DNA of 12,261 bases from Clostridia bacterium (GCA_017443885.1 JAFSXW010000073.1:1-12261), one strand, 5' to 3'. Numbered from the stretch's first letter, positions 1 through 6,963 are shown. The notes: a model not told the origin generated them from the sequence alone. Numbers and translations are program-made.

Positions 1-27
1 AAACGCAAAATATAATTTATTTTAATG

Positions 28-54
28 AAAAAGTGGCAAAAAATGCCACTTTTT
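28..54. terminator. Bidirectional intrinsic terminator
   Basis: An 11-bp perfect stem (28-38 paired with 44-54, sequence AAAAAGTGGCA and its complement) closes a 5-nt A loop. T-rich sequence follows on the plus strand, and the left arm supplies a T run when read on the minus strand. On the plus strand it would end a gene lying upstream of the window. On the minus strand it is a backstop for SRP RNA transcription coming from the right. Confidence 0.75.
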
Positions 55-101
55 GTGTTTTTTAGATAATTTAAAAGTTTTAATAGTCTATTTTTTTAAA
101 T

Positions 102-108
102 AAAAAAA
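102..108 (-). terminator. T tract ending the SRP RNA
   Basis: Read on the minus strand, seven T residues follow directly after the GCGG that closes the SRP RNA terminal helix. A short hairpin lies just upstream in the RNA (GCTAATT pairing with AATTGGC around a GTCGA loop). This fits an intrinsic 3' end, although the stem belongs to the RNA fold and no separate terminator hairpin is present. Confidence 0.5.
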
Positions 109-375
109 CCGCAAATGCCAATTTCGACAATTAGCACCGAAGCGGTAAAATGGTAGCCAACTCCTTCAAAGCTACCTTGTGGCACATAATTTTCAAACTT
201 AGTGCTGCTGCGGTCGGGCTCTGACACGGTTCATAAGAATTTTATTGCACAAGACCTTGATATCATCATTGCTTGCCACCTTCAGCCTTCCATGCTAATT
301 GCCTAGAAAGGTTTTCGGCCCCTGCTATAGCAGATTTCAGGGAATAGGGCACTGCTAGCTCCCCACCTATTGCGG
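109..375 (-). ncRNA. ffs: Signal recognition particle RNA, large Gram-positive type
   Basis: This is the RNA scaffold of the signal recognition particle, which binds Ffh (and in this class an Alu-domain partner) and targets nascent membrane and secreted proteins to FtsY. On the minus strand the RNA begins CCGCAA and ends TTGCGG, so its ends pair. At about 267 nt it matches the Bacillus/Clostridia form. The 5' part carries the Alu-domain signature GGTGGGGAGCTAGCAGTGCCC. Further along come GAAGGTGGCAAGC, AAGGTCTTGTGC, ATGAACCGTGTCAG, AGCAGCACTAAG and GTGCCACAAGG, all in the expected order. The Ffh-binding CAG/AGCAG internal loop of domain IV is present. The 11-nt tip between its two sides (210-220) is AGCCCGACCGC and lacks the usual GGAA tetraloop. 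A perfect TATAAT lies just upstream and a T tract just downstream. I regard the identity as near certain; the exact ends are accurate to a few bases. Confidence 0.93.
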
Positions 376-379
376 TAAG

Positions 380-385
380 ATTATA
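380..385 (-). promoter_or_regulatory. -10 box of the SRP RNA promoter
   Basis: On the minus strand a perfect TATAAT sits five bases before the first G/C-rich base of the SRP RNA (375), the right distance for a -10 box. No good -35 is seen at 17 bp; a TTGCAA lies 20 bp upstream (406-411). Confidence 0.6.
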
Positions 386-470
386 ATAACATAATATTGG
401 GTAATTTGCAAGTTTAAATTTAATTTTTTATTAAAAAACAAAGCGAATTTTTAGTTTTTGTATTTTTTAT

Positions 471-498
471 TTGAAAAAATGACATAATGTGATATAAT
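471..498 (+). promoter_or_regulatory. Promoter of the HEPN-CBS gene cluster
   Basis: TTGAAA (471-476) and TATAAT (493-498) are 16 bp apart, with an extended -10 TG at 490-491. The start site would be near 505, just ahead of the AAGGAG ribosome site (508-513), so the leader is short. It diverges from the SRP RNA promoter about 90 bp away. Confidence 0.75.
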
Positions 499-520
499 GC
501 AGTAAATAAGGAGACTTGGT

Positions 521-1234
521 ATGGGAATTAATGCAGAGCGTTTTATAAATAGTTATAATACCCTAGATAAAACTTTAAGGGATTTATATAACATAAAACC
601 AAATTTAACATTTAGCGACACAATTAGAAAAGTTGCGTCTGTTAATAGCGTTGTGAAAAAGCATGAAGATGATTTAATCGATTATGGCAGGCTTAGAAAT
701 GCAATTGTTCACAGAAGTATTAGTGGGGAAGTTATTGCTGAGCCACACGATGATGTTGTGTTAAAGCTAGAAGCTATAACTAGGCAGGTAAAAACCCCAC
801 CAAGGGCTATGGATAGCGTTGTGAATAGAAAAGTTTTTGTGGTGGATGGAGCCGAAAAAATAAAAAATCTGTTAATGGAAATGTATAAATCTGGCTATTC
901 TAATATCCCTGTTTATAGAAGTGGAACACTTGTTGGTGTGGTTTCAAGGAAAATGCTTGTTGAAGCCATGGGAAAGGCTGTCATGCAAGAAAATAGCATT
1001 GATGAGTTTTTAAATAAAAGTGTTATGGATTCACTAGATTTAGAAAATATTTCTAGCCATTATGATGTTGTTCCTGCAAGTATCACAATAGATAATTTGT
1101 TGTATTTATTTCAGCAAAATAGGAAGCTTTCAACAGTTATTATCACAAAAACAGGCAGTTATAGCGAACAGCCACTTGGAATTGTGGTTACGGCAGACAC
1201 AATTGATATGCAAACAATATTAGATAATTATTAA
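521..1234 (+). CDS. HEPN-like N-terminal domain fused to a CBS pair
   Basis: This 237-residue protein has two parts. The first ~85 residues look helical and contain RNAIVH (R59-H64), which fits the R-x4-H motif, with Asn after Arg, typical of HEPN ribonuclease folds. Residues ~98-150 form a clear CBS motif (SNIPVYRSGTLVGVVSR), and residues ~166-237 form a second CBS motif ending in PLGIVVTADTID. CBS pairs usually bind adenine nucleotides or related ligands and regulate an attached domain. RNase activity is therefore an inference; many HEPN-like domains are inactive and only bind. No signal peptide or membrane segment is seen. The ATG follows AAGGAG at 7-nt spacing and an extended -10 promoter. 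It leads a three-gene same-strand cluster, with 14 bp before the methyltransferase gene. The CBS assignment is firm; the HEPN assignment is moderate and rests on one motif. Confidence 0.8.
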   Translation: MGINAERFINSYNTLDKTLRDLYNIKPNLTFSDTIRKVASVNSVVKKHEDDLIDYGRLRNAIVHRSISGEVIAEPHDDVVLKLEAITRQVKTPPRAMDSVVNRKVFVVDGAEKIKNLLMEMYKSGYSNIPVYRSGTLVGVVSRKMLVEAMGKAVMQENSIDEFLNKSVMDSLDLENISSHYDVVPASITIDNLLYLFQQNRKLSTVIITKTGSYSEQPLGIVVTADTIDMQTILDNY

Positions 1235-1248
1235 TAAAGAAGAGTATT

Positions 1249-2106
1249 ATGAAATTTAATGATGAATGGAAAGACTTTGAGGTTTTAGACACCGGCTCTG
1301 GTGAAAAATTAGAAAGATGGGATAATGTTTATTTATTAAGGCCAGACCCACAAGTTATTTGGCCAGCTGTGTCTAAGCTTGAAAATTATAAAAAATTAAA
1401 TGCTCATTATCATCGTTCTAGTTCAGGCGGTGGAAAATGGAAAATTTTAAAAAATATGCCAGAAGAATGGGCTGTTTCTTGGCGAAACTTAAAATTTAAA
1501 ATAAAGCCAATGGGGTTTAAGCATACCGGCTTATTTCCAGAGCAAGCAGTTAATTGGGCAATGATGATAGATTTAATTAAAAGTGCAAATAGGCCAATAA
1601 ATGTTCTAAATTTATTTGGCTACACTGGTGGGGCAACTGTGGCATGCGCTTCTGCAGGGGCTTCTGTTTGCCATGTGGATAGTGCGAAAGCAATGGTTGA
1701 AAGATGTAAAGAAAATATAAAGCTTTCAGGCTTGCAGGATGCGCAGGTTAGATATATAATAGATGATTGCCGTAAATTTGTTGAGCGTGAAATAAAGCGT
1801 GGCAAGAAGTATGATGCAATTATTATGGACCCACCAAGTTATGGCCGTGGCGCAAATGGTGAAGTGTGGAAACTGGAAGATAACTTATTTGAGTTTGTGA
1901 AGCTTTGTGATGGTGTTTTAAGTGATAAGCCATTATTTGTTTTAATAAATTCCTACACAACAGGGCTAGGAGCTACTGTTATGGAAATGGTTTTAAATAA
2001 GGCAATATCTAAAAAGGGCAAATGCGCTAGCTATGAAGTTTGCTTGCCAATAACATCGGGTGGGTATCTTCCATGTGGAAACAGTGCCATCTTAACATTT
2101 AATTAA
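1249..2106 (+). CDS. Class I SAM-dependent methyltransferase, RlmI-like (probable rRNA cytosine methyltransferase)
   Basis: This 285-residue enzyme belongs to the family of 23S rRNA m5C methyltransferases such as RlmI and RlmL/K, which transfer a methyl group from S-adenosylmethionine to RNA. Visible signatures are GLFPEQ (94-99), the SAM-binding motif NLFGYTGGAT (121-130), an acidic residue at D144 that would hold the SAM ribose, and the motif IV DPPSYG (194-199). There is no N-terminal PUA RNA-binding domain, so this is the short form of the family. Its exact RNA target cannot be read from sequence. It starts 14 bp after the HEPN-CBS gene with a modest AAGAAGAG ribosome site and precedes the pseudouridine synthase gene by 28 bp, consistent with co-transcription. 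The methyltransferase fold is certain, the rRNA substrate is likely, and the base modified is a guess. Confidence 0.85.
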   Translation: MKFNDEWKDFEVLDTGSGEKLERWDNVYLLRPDPQVIWPAVSKLENYKKLNAHYHRSSSGGGKWKILKNMPEEWAVSWRNLKFKIKPMGFKHTGLFPEQAVNWAMMIDLIKSANRPINVLNLFGYTGGATVACASAGASVCHVDSAKAMVERCKENIKLSGLQDAQVRYIIDDCRKFVEREIKRGKKYDAIIMDPPSYGRGANGEVWKLEDNLFEFVKLCDGVLSDKPLFVLINSYTTGLGATVMEMVLNKAISKKGKCASYEVCLPITSGGYLPCGNSAILTFN

Positions 2107-2134
2107 AAAAAAACGCAAAAATAAAGGAAAAAGT

Positions 2135-2839
2135 ATGGAAAAGTTAGAAATTTTATATGAAGATAGGCAAATTATCGTTGTTTTAAAGCCTCAAAATGTT
2201 CCAAGCCAAGCTGACGAAACTGGTGATTTAGATATGCTGAATATTGTTAAAAATCATATTAAGGAAGATTTAAACAAAGATAATGTTTATGTTGGCTTAG
2301 TTCATAGGCTTGATAGACCAACAGGTGGAATAATGGTGTTTGCGAAAACAAGTAAGTCGGCTAGCAGATTATCTGCCCAGATTGAAAGTGGGGAACTTGA
2401 AAAAAGTTATTTAGTTGTAACGAAAGGGAAACCAGTTTTGCTTCACGGCACTTTAATTAACTTCCTTAAAAAAGATGAAAAACAAAATAAAGTTAGCATT
2501 GTTCCACAATCAACAGATGGTGCTAAAAGGGCAGAACTTGAATATAATGTGCTTGAAAGCAAAAATGATTTAAGTTTAATTCAGGTGAAATTAAAAACTG
2601 GAAGAGGACACCAAATAAGAGTTCAATTTTCAAATATTAAATGCCCTGTTTTTGGGGATCAAAAATATGGTGGCAAAAATATGCCAAAAGTTAATTTAAA
2701 TTTATTTGCTTATGAACTGAAATTTACACATCCAACCACAAAAGAGCGTTTAACATTTAGAAGTTATCCGCCAGAAGATATGGAAGCATGGAAAAATTTT
2801 AATCTAGATAAGTATTTAAAGTTAAGCATTAATAATTAA
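2135..2839 (+). CDS. RluA-family pseudouridine synthase
   Basis: This enzyme isomerises uridine to pseudouridine in rRNA or tRNA. The catalytic motif HRLDRPTGG (57-65) contains the nucleophilic aspartate D60. The later family motifs GRGHQIRVQ (156-164) and PVFGDQKYGG (171-180) are also present. At 234 residues it consists of the catalytic domain only and has no N-terminal S4 RNA-binding domain, unlike RluC or RluD, so the target site cannot be assigned. The start follows AAAGGAAAAAG. It is the last gene of the HEPN-CBS/methyltransferase cluster and is closed by a hairpin at 2870-2904. Two RNA-modifying enzymes in a row behind a possible RNase-sensor protein suggest shared involvement in RNA maturation or quality control; that link is inference. 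Confidence 0.9.
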   Translation: MEKLEILYEDRQIIVVLKPQNVPSQADETGDLDMLNIVKNHIKEDLNKDNVYVGLVHRLDRPTGGIMVFAKTSKSASRLSAQIESGELEKSYLVVTKGKPVLLHGTLINFLKKDEKQNKVSIVPQSTDGAKRAELEYNVLESKNDLSLIQVKLKTGRGHQIRVQFSNIKCPVFGDQKYGGKNMPKVNLNLFAYELKFTHPTTKERLTFRSYPPEDMEAWKNFNLDKYLKLSINN

Positions 2840-2869
2840 AAAAAACGCAAAATTAAATAAAAAACATTG

Positions 2870-2904
2870 AAAAAGTGCAAAAAATTGAAAAAATTGCACT
2901 TTTT
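2870..2904 (+). terminator. Intrinsic terminator after the RluA-family gene
   Basis: AAAAAGTGCAA (2870-2880) pairs perfectly with TTGCACTTTTT (2894-2904) around a 13-nt A-rich loop, and the T run continues to 2905. An AAACGCAAAA block precedes it at the same distance as in the hairpin at 28-54. Confidence 0.75.
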
Positions 2905-2984
2905 TATTTAAATCAGGTAATTATTAATATGGCTTTGCACAAATTTAATATGAAATATAATGGACACTAAAAATGTAAAATGTT

Positions 2985-3012
2985 TTGTTATTTTAATAAA
3001 ATATGGTAAACT
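2985..3012 (+). promoter_or_regulatory. Promoter of the yigZ-recX-acpS cluster
   Basis: TTGTTA (2985-2990) and TAAACT (3007-3012) are 16 bp apart, with an extended -10 TG at 3004-3005. A second candidate lies upstream: TTTGCA (2934-2939) and TATAAT (2956-2961), also 16 bp apart. Either or both may act. Confidence 0.5.
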
Positions 3013-3032
3013 AAAATTGAGGTAAAGCAAAT

Positions 3033-3665
3033 ATGGTTTCAGTAAATGAATATAAAACAGTTGAAACTACTTCAGCACTTGAATTTGATGAAAAGAAATC
3101 TCGTTTTATTTGTGTGGTAACTCATGTTGAAACAACAAATGATGTTGATGAATTTTTAGAAAAATTAAGGAAAAATAATAAAGACGCTAAGCATATAGCT
3201 TATGCTTATGCCTTGGGAAAGGATGCGTCTATCACAAAAAATAATGATGATAATGAACCTGCAGGAACTGCTGGTGTGCCAATTCAAAACGCAATAAATG
3301 AAATTAAGGTAACAGATACGCTTGTTGCTGTGGTGCGATATTTTGGAGGAATAAAATTAGGTAAGCCAAAACTTAGCAGGGCATACCACACTTCTGCACT
3401 TGAAGGTTTAAAAGCTGCAAAGATTGTAAAGATGGTTGATTGTGCTATTTATGCACTTAGTATTAAATACCCAGATTTTGTGCCAATTGGTTCGTATCTT
3501 AGAGATAACCATTTGCCAATCGTTAGTGCAGAGTATGGTGATGTTGTTAGTTTAAGAGTTGCATTTCCATCAACAACAGCAGAAAAACATATCAGCGAAT
3601 TAAAAATGAAAATTAAAGAAGAATTTTTGTGTTCGAAAGTGGATTCGGCGTTTTTTAAATTTTAA
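3033..3665 (+). CDS. yigZ: YigZ/IMPACT family protein
   Basis: This 210-residue protein belongs to the YigZ (UPF0029/IMPACT) family, conserved proteins of uncertain biochemical role that have been linked to translation regulation in eukaryotes. The signature is plain: NEPAGTAGVPI (74-84), then VVRYFGGIKLG (100-110) and RAYHTSALE (116-124), followed by a C-terminal ferredoxin-like half. Length is normal. The start is supported by GAGG at 3019-3022 ahead of ATG. Its stop is 2 bp before the recX start, so the two are almost certainly co-translated. The family call is firm; the cellular role is unknown. Confidence 0.92.
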   Translation: MVSVNEYKTVETTSALEFDEKKSRFICVVTHVETTNDVDEFLEKLRKNNKDAKHIAYAYALGKDASITKNNDDNEPAGTAGVPIQNAINEIKVTDTLVAVVRYFGGIKLGKPKLSRAYHTSALEGLKAAKIVKMVDCAIYALSIKYPDFVPIGSYLRDNHLPIVSAEYGDVVSLRVAFPSTTAEKHISELKMKIKEEFLCSKVDSAFFKF

Positions 3666-3667
3666 TT

Positions 3668-4288
3668 ATGAGTAAAATAACAAAAATAACCCAGCAGAGA
3701 AATAAGGCAAGAGTTAATCTATTTGTAGATGGCTCTTTCTTTTGTTCGCTAATGGCAGAAACGGCAATAGCTAATGGCCTTAAAGAAAATAAAGAAGTTG
3801 ATGAAGAGTATTTAAAAGAAATTATTCTTGAAAGCGAGCAAAGAAGGGCTATGGATTATTGTCTGTTTATTTTAGCAAAAAAGCCTTACACCAGGTTTGA
3901 ACTTAAAACTAAACTTATAACTAAGGGCTATGAAGATGATGTGGTTTATTATGTGCTAAATAAACTGAGCGAATATAATTATGTAAATGATAGTGAATAT
4001 GCTCAATTTTATGCTAACAATTGTGGGCTGAAAAGTGCTAGGCAAATTGAACAGAAACTGATGCAGAAAGGTGTTTCTAGCGAAAATATTAAAAATGCAG
4101 TAAATGGCGTAAAAATTAAGGGTGAAAGTGATAAAATTGCCATAATTTCTGCAAAATACCTTAAAAACAAGCCTAAAAATGACGAAAACTTGAATAAGCT
4201 TTTTCGGTATTTAGTTTCAAAAGGGTTTTCATATGAAGATGTTAAATCGCAAATTAGGAGATATAAAGATGATGAAAGTTGGGATTGA
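3668..4288 (+). CDS. recX: RecX, regulator of RecA
   Basis: RecX binds RecA filaments in the cytoplasm and modulates recombinational repair. The 206-residue protein shows the family layout of tandem three-helix repeats after a short beta-rich N-terminus (KARVNLFVDGSF). The first repeat has RRAMDYCLFILAKKPYTRFEL and KLITKGY, the second VNDSEYAQFYANN and IEQKLMQKGVSSENI, and the third lies near the C-terminus (LFRYLVSKGFSYEDV). It starts 2 bp after yigZ with no convincing SD of its own, which suggests translational coupling. Its last 20 bases overlap the acpS start. No recA is in the window. Confidence 0.9.
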   Translation: MSKITKITQQRNKARVNLFVDGSFFCSLMAETAIANGLKENKEVDEEYLKEIILESEQRRAMDYCLFILAKKPYTRFELKTKLITKGYEDDVVYYVLNKLSEYNYVNDSEYAQFYANNCGLKSARQIEQKLMQKGVSSENIKNAVNGVKIKGESDKIAIISAKYLKNKPKNDENLNKLFRYLVSKGFSYEDVKSQIRRYKDDESWD

Positions 4289-4694
4289 TTTAGTTGAAGT
4301 GAAAAGATTTAAAAATTTGTGTAACAATAAAAGCCATTTAGAAAGGATATTTTTGCCAGAAGAAATAGAATATATAGATAAAAAGCGTTCTAATAAAGGT
4401 ATTATAATGAATTATAATGATGATAGTTGTGAGTATTATAAACTGCAACCAGTGCAAAATACAGTTGCAGGTCTATATGCTGCAAAAGAAGCTGTTTTAA
4501 AGGCTACGGGAATTGGTGTTAATAATGGAATTCCATTTAAAGATGTGTTGATTTGTCATGATGAAAATGGTGCACCACAAGTAAAGCTTTATGGAAAAGC
4601 GCTAGATTGGCAAAAAATGCAGAAAATTAGCCAAATCAGCCTTAGTATTAGCCACGATGGGGGGCTTGCAAACGCAATTTGTATTATAATTTAG
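4269..4694 (+). CDS. acpS: Holo-[acyl-carrier-protein] synthase
   Basis: AcpS transfers 4'-phosphopantetheine from coenzyme A to acyl carrier protein and so activates fatty acid synthesis. KVGIDLVEVKRF (3-14) carries the metal-binding aspartate D7; YAAKEAVLKATG (70-81) carries the catalytic-site glutamate E74; and SISHD (126-130) is the C-terminal motif. I place the start at 4269 because AGGAG at 4256-4260 stands 8 nt upstream and because the family begins just before GIDLVEV. An in-frame ATG at 4233 would add 12 residues with no family counterpart, and ATG 4272 is an alternative. At 141 residues it is longer than most AcpS: residues ~39-66, between the EIEYIDKK helix and the YAAKEA motif, look like a small insertion. 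The gene overlaps recX by 20 bp. Confidence 0.9.
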   Translation: MMKVGIDLVEVKRFKNLCNNKSHLERIFLPEEIEYIDKKRSNKGIIMNYNDDSCEYYKLQPVQNTVAGLYAAKEAVLKATGIGVNNGIPFKDVLICHDENGAPQVKLYGKALDWQKMQKISQISLSISHDGGLANAICIII

Positions 4695-4756
4695 TGAAAA
4701 AGTGCCGATTTTTTGCTAAAAACTGAGTGTAAGGCCAATAATTTTAACATTAGGTA

Positions 4757-4785
4757 TTGACTTTTTGCTTGATATGTGATATGAT
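4757..4785 (+). promoter_or_regulatory. Strong promoter of the coiled-coil membrane protein gene
   Basis: TTGACT (4757-4762) and TATGAT (4780-4785) are exactly 17 bp apart, with an extended -10 TG at 4777-4778. It lies 42 bp before the start codon and is among the best promoter matches in the window, suggesting high expression. Confidence 0.8.
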
Positions 4786-4827
4786 TTAGCCGAACAAAAG
4801 ATAATGATTTGATAGGGGGATAAATAA

Positions 4828-6846
4828 ATGTCTAATTCTATTCAAAATAAAAATGAAATGCAGAGTTTAAGAAGTGGTATTGATTACGCAAGAGATCACT
4901 ACACTCGTGTTTCACACATGCTTGTAAATGCCATAGGAGAAAAAACTAGAGCTGCGCAAGTTTTATCAATGAACAGTCAAAAAACTGTTGAGAACTTGCT
5001 TGCTTCTTTTTCTGGTATGACTACTTCAGATTTCTCAAAACTAGCAGAAACTGATCCTAATAAAGCAATTGCTGTTTTAAAGCAACAAACTCGTCAGTTA
5101 AATAAATTTTTAAATGGTGCAAATAGATTATTGTCTGTTACTTTAGGCAAAACCATGGCTAGCAAGGAAGGCGCTAGCAGAAGCAGACAAGTTATGAATC
5201 AAGAATTTTCTAATGATGCTGATACAGGCGTGTTAGACTTTTTGGCTCAGGCTGATAATTATTTAGTTGGCTTAAACGAGGGGGCAAAAACAAAAGAACA
5301 AAAACAGTTTCTTGCAAATTATGCAACATGGATTTCTGAATCTATAAGGGATATTAAAAACTCTCTTGCTGATGCTCTTAGTGATGAGATCGAAAGTAGG
5401 GGCATTGTTGGTGGAACTATAACAAATAAACAAGTTAAAACTAGAAGTTCTGTAACACAAGAAGGAACTACAGCTTCTTCAAACAACAAAAAGACAGAAG
5501 GATTACATCCAGCTTCTTTAATGCATAATTCTGGAACAGCTTTAATTACAGCTGAAACAGCTGCAGAAATTAACAGAATAAATACTATTAACGCAAATTT
5601 GGTTAAATTAAGTAAAGCTCAAAAAGATGAAGTTGAAGTTGCCGCTGTTGCTACTGTTAATAAAAAGAATAAAAATGTTGGCAAAAAAGTTGCCACTGGT
5701 GTTGCAGCAGTGCTTATTGCTGGTGCCGCTTTTGGTGCTGGATATCTCCTAAATAATGCTAATCAAGAAAAATTAAAATCAGAAAATGCAAAGTTAGAAA
5801 AAGATAAATCTGCTATTGAAATTGAAAGGGATAATTATAAAGATTTATATGGTGATGCGCTTATTGAATTAGGGAATGCAAATAGCGCTTATGAAGATTT
5901 AAACGAAAAGTATCTTCAGGCTTTAGAGGATTATAGACAATTAAAGATTATGAGTGGTGGCCAATCAGAGCAAATTATAAAATTACGTATAGCAAATGAT
6001 AAATTAGCAATGGCTCTTATAAGTGCAAACATTAAAATTGGTCAATTAGAAAAAGACAATGCAGATTTAAAAAGGAAACTGCAAGAAGCTCTAGATAACA
6101 ACAATGATGCATTAATTGCATCGCTAAGAAATGAAATAAATGAGAAAAACAAACAAATAAAGTCTTTACAATCACAAGTGAATACACTTACGAAAGACTT
6201 AGACAAGGCTAATAGAAACTATGCAGATTTGTTGTCTAAATATAATGCGCTTGTTAGGGAATTAGATAAGTATGGTGTTAAAACTCCAAGTGAACTTGTG
6301 GCTAAACTTCAAGGTGAGATAAATAAGGCAAACTCTGAAAGAGGCAATGCAATTGCTGAAAAAAATGCTGCAATTCGCGAAAGAGATGCTTATAAAAAGC
6401 AATATGATGAACTAAATGAAAAATATCAAAAACTTTTAGCTGAGCAACATATTGATCCAGCAGAACTTGAATCTGCAAAAAGAGAAATTGCAAGGCTTGA
6501 AGGTGTTGTGACTTCGCTTAATAAAACAATTGCAGAAAAAGATGTTGCACTTACAGCAGCAAATGCAAGAATTAGCGAACTTGAAGGTGATTTATCTGAT
6601 GCAAATGCAACTATTGCCACATTAAGGCAACAAATTATCGATGCACAAAATCGCATTAGAGCACTTGAAGAGGCACTGGATGCTGCTAAAACCACAAGTG
6701 GTGCAAAAGAAGGCGGAAATGGTGCTAGCCAAGTTGGAACTGGCAATAATGAAAATAACAATGATGATGTTCATGTTGTAAACGATGGAAATGATGACGA
6801 CTTAACTGGTTATCGTAAAGATGGCATGGGCAGAGGCGGAAGATAA
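4828..6846 (+). CDS. Large membrane-anchored coiled-coil protein, function unknown
   Basis: I do not recognise a named family for this 672-residue protein. Residues 1-190 look mostly helical, without obvious repeats. Residues ~191-280 are a Ser/Thr/Asn-rich linker followed by KKNKNVGKK. A single hydrophobic Ala/Gly-rich segment spans ~288-308. Residues ~311-625 are a near-continuous predicted coiled coil, rich in Glu, Lys, Asn and Leu, with recurring IARLEG/ISELEG-like heptads. The tail (~626-672) is Gly/Asn-rich, then acidic, and ends in a basic Gly-Arg stretch. The lysines before the membrane segment argue for N-terminus in and coil outside (positive-inside rule); this is inference. There is no cleavable signal peptide or LPXTG anchor. 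The gene is monocistronic, with a near-consensus extended promoter, a strong AGGGGG ribosome site 8 nt before ATG, and its own terminator, which suggests an abundant structural protein. An envelope spacer or division-associated role is only a possibility. Confidence 0.85.
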   Translation: MSNSIQNKNEMQSLRSGIDYARDHYTRVSHMLVNAIGEKTRAAQVLSMNSQKTVENLLASFSGMTTSDFSKLAETDPNKAIAVLKQQTRQLNKFLNGANRLLSVTLGKTMASKEGASRSRQVMNQEFSNDADTGVLDFLAQADNYLVGLNEGAKTKEQKQFLANYATWISESIRDIKNSLADALSDEIESRGIVGGTITNKQVKTRSSVTQEGTTASSNNKKTEGLHPASLMHNSGTALITAETAAEINRINTINANLVKLSKAQKDEVEVAAVATVNKKNKNVGKKVATGVAAVLIAGAAFGAGYLLNNANQEKLKSENAKLEKDKSAIEIERDNYKDLYGDALIELGNANSAYEDLNEKYLQALEDYRQLKIMSGGQSEQIIKLRIANDKLAMALISANIKIGQLEKDNADLKRKLQEALDNNNDALIASLRNEINEKNKQIKSLQSQVNTLTKDLDKANRNYADLLSKYNALVRELDKYGVKTPSELVAKLQGEINKANSERGNAIAEKNAAIRERDAYKKQYDELNEKYQKLLAEQHIDPAELESAKREIARLEGVVTSLNKTIAEKDVALTAANARISELEGDLSDANATIATLRQQIIDAQNRIRALEEALDAAKTTSGAKEGGNGASQVGTGNNENNNDDVHVVNDGNDDDLTGYRKDGMGRGGR

Positions 6847-6856
6847 TATTAAATAA

Positions 6857-6885
6857 AAAACCATACTTGATAGTTTGGTTTTTTT
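6857..6885 (+). terminator. Intrinsic terminator of the coiled-coil protein gene
   Basis: AAAACCATACT (6857-6867) pairs with AGTTTGGTTTT (6872-6882) around a TGAT loop with one mismatch, and the T run continues to 6885. It begins 10 bp after the stop codon. Confidence 0.85.
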
Positions 6886-6928
6886 ATGTGTTTTTATTTT
6901 ATTAAGAATGGATATTTTCATAATAAGA

Positions 6929-6957
6929 TTGACTAGTTTTTGTTTATTTAATATAAT
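6929..6957 (+). promoter_or_regulatory. Promoter of lgt, placing the start site at the start codon
   Basis: TTGACT (6929-6934) and TATAAT (6952-6957) are 17 bp apart. Transcription should begin about 7 bp after the -10 box, that is at or within a base or two of the lgt ATG (6964). No SD sequence lies between them, so the mRNA would be leaderless. Confidence 0.75.
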
Positions 6958-6963
6958 AATTAT

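Noticed and set aside
109..375. RNase P RNA or tmRNA as the identity of the structured minus-strand RNA
   Set aside because: The order of motifs (Alu-domain GGTGGGGAG, GAACCGTGTCAG, AGCAGCACTAAG) and the paired ends fit SRP RNA. There is no tRNA-like TpsiC/CCA end and no RNase P core motif.
4233..4268. Upstream ATG 4233 as the acpS start
   Set aside because: It has no ribosome site and adds 12 residues not found in the family; AGGAG at 4256-4260 is correctly spaced for ATG 4269.
4695..4725. Terminator after acpS
   Set aside because: Only a five-pair A-T stem can form (AAAAA with TTTTT) around GTGCCGA, too weak to call, although the TGAAAAAGTGCC string resembles the other 3' elements.
6302..6761. 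Minus-strand open frames (6302-6493, 6426-6761) within the coiled-coil gene
   Set aside because: They are antisense to an intact gene; the Ser/Ala- and Leu-rich products simply mirror the coiled-coil codons.
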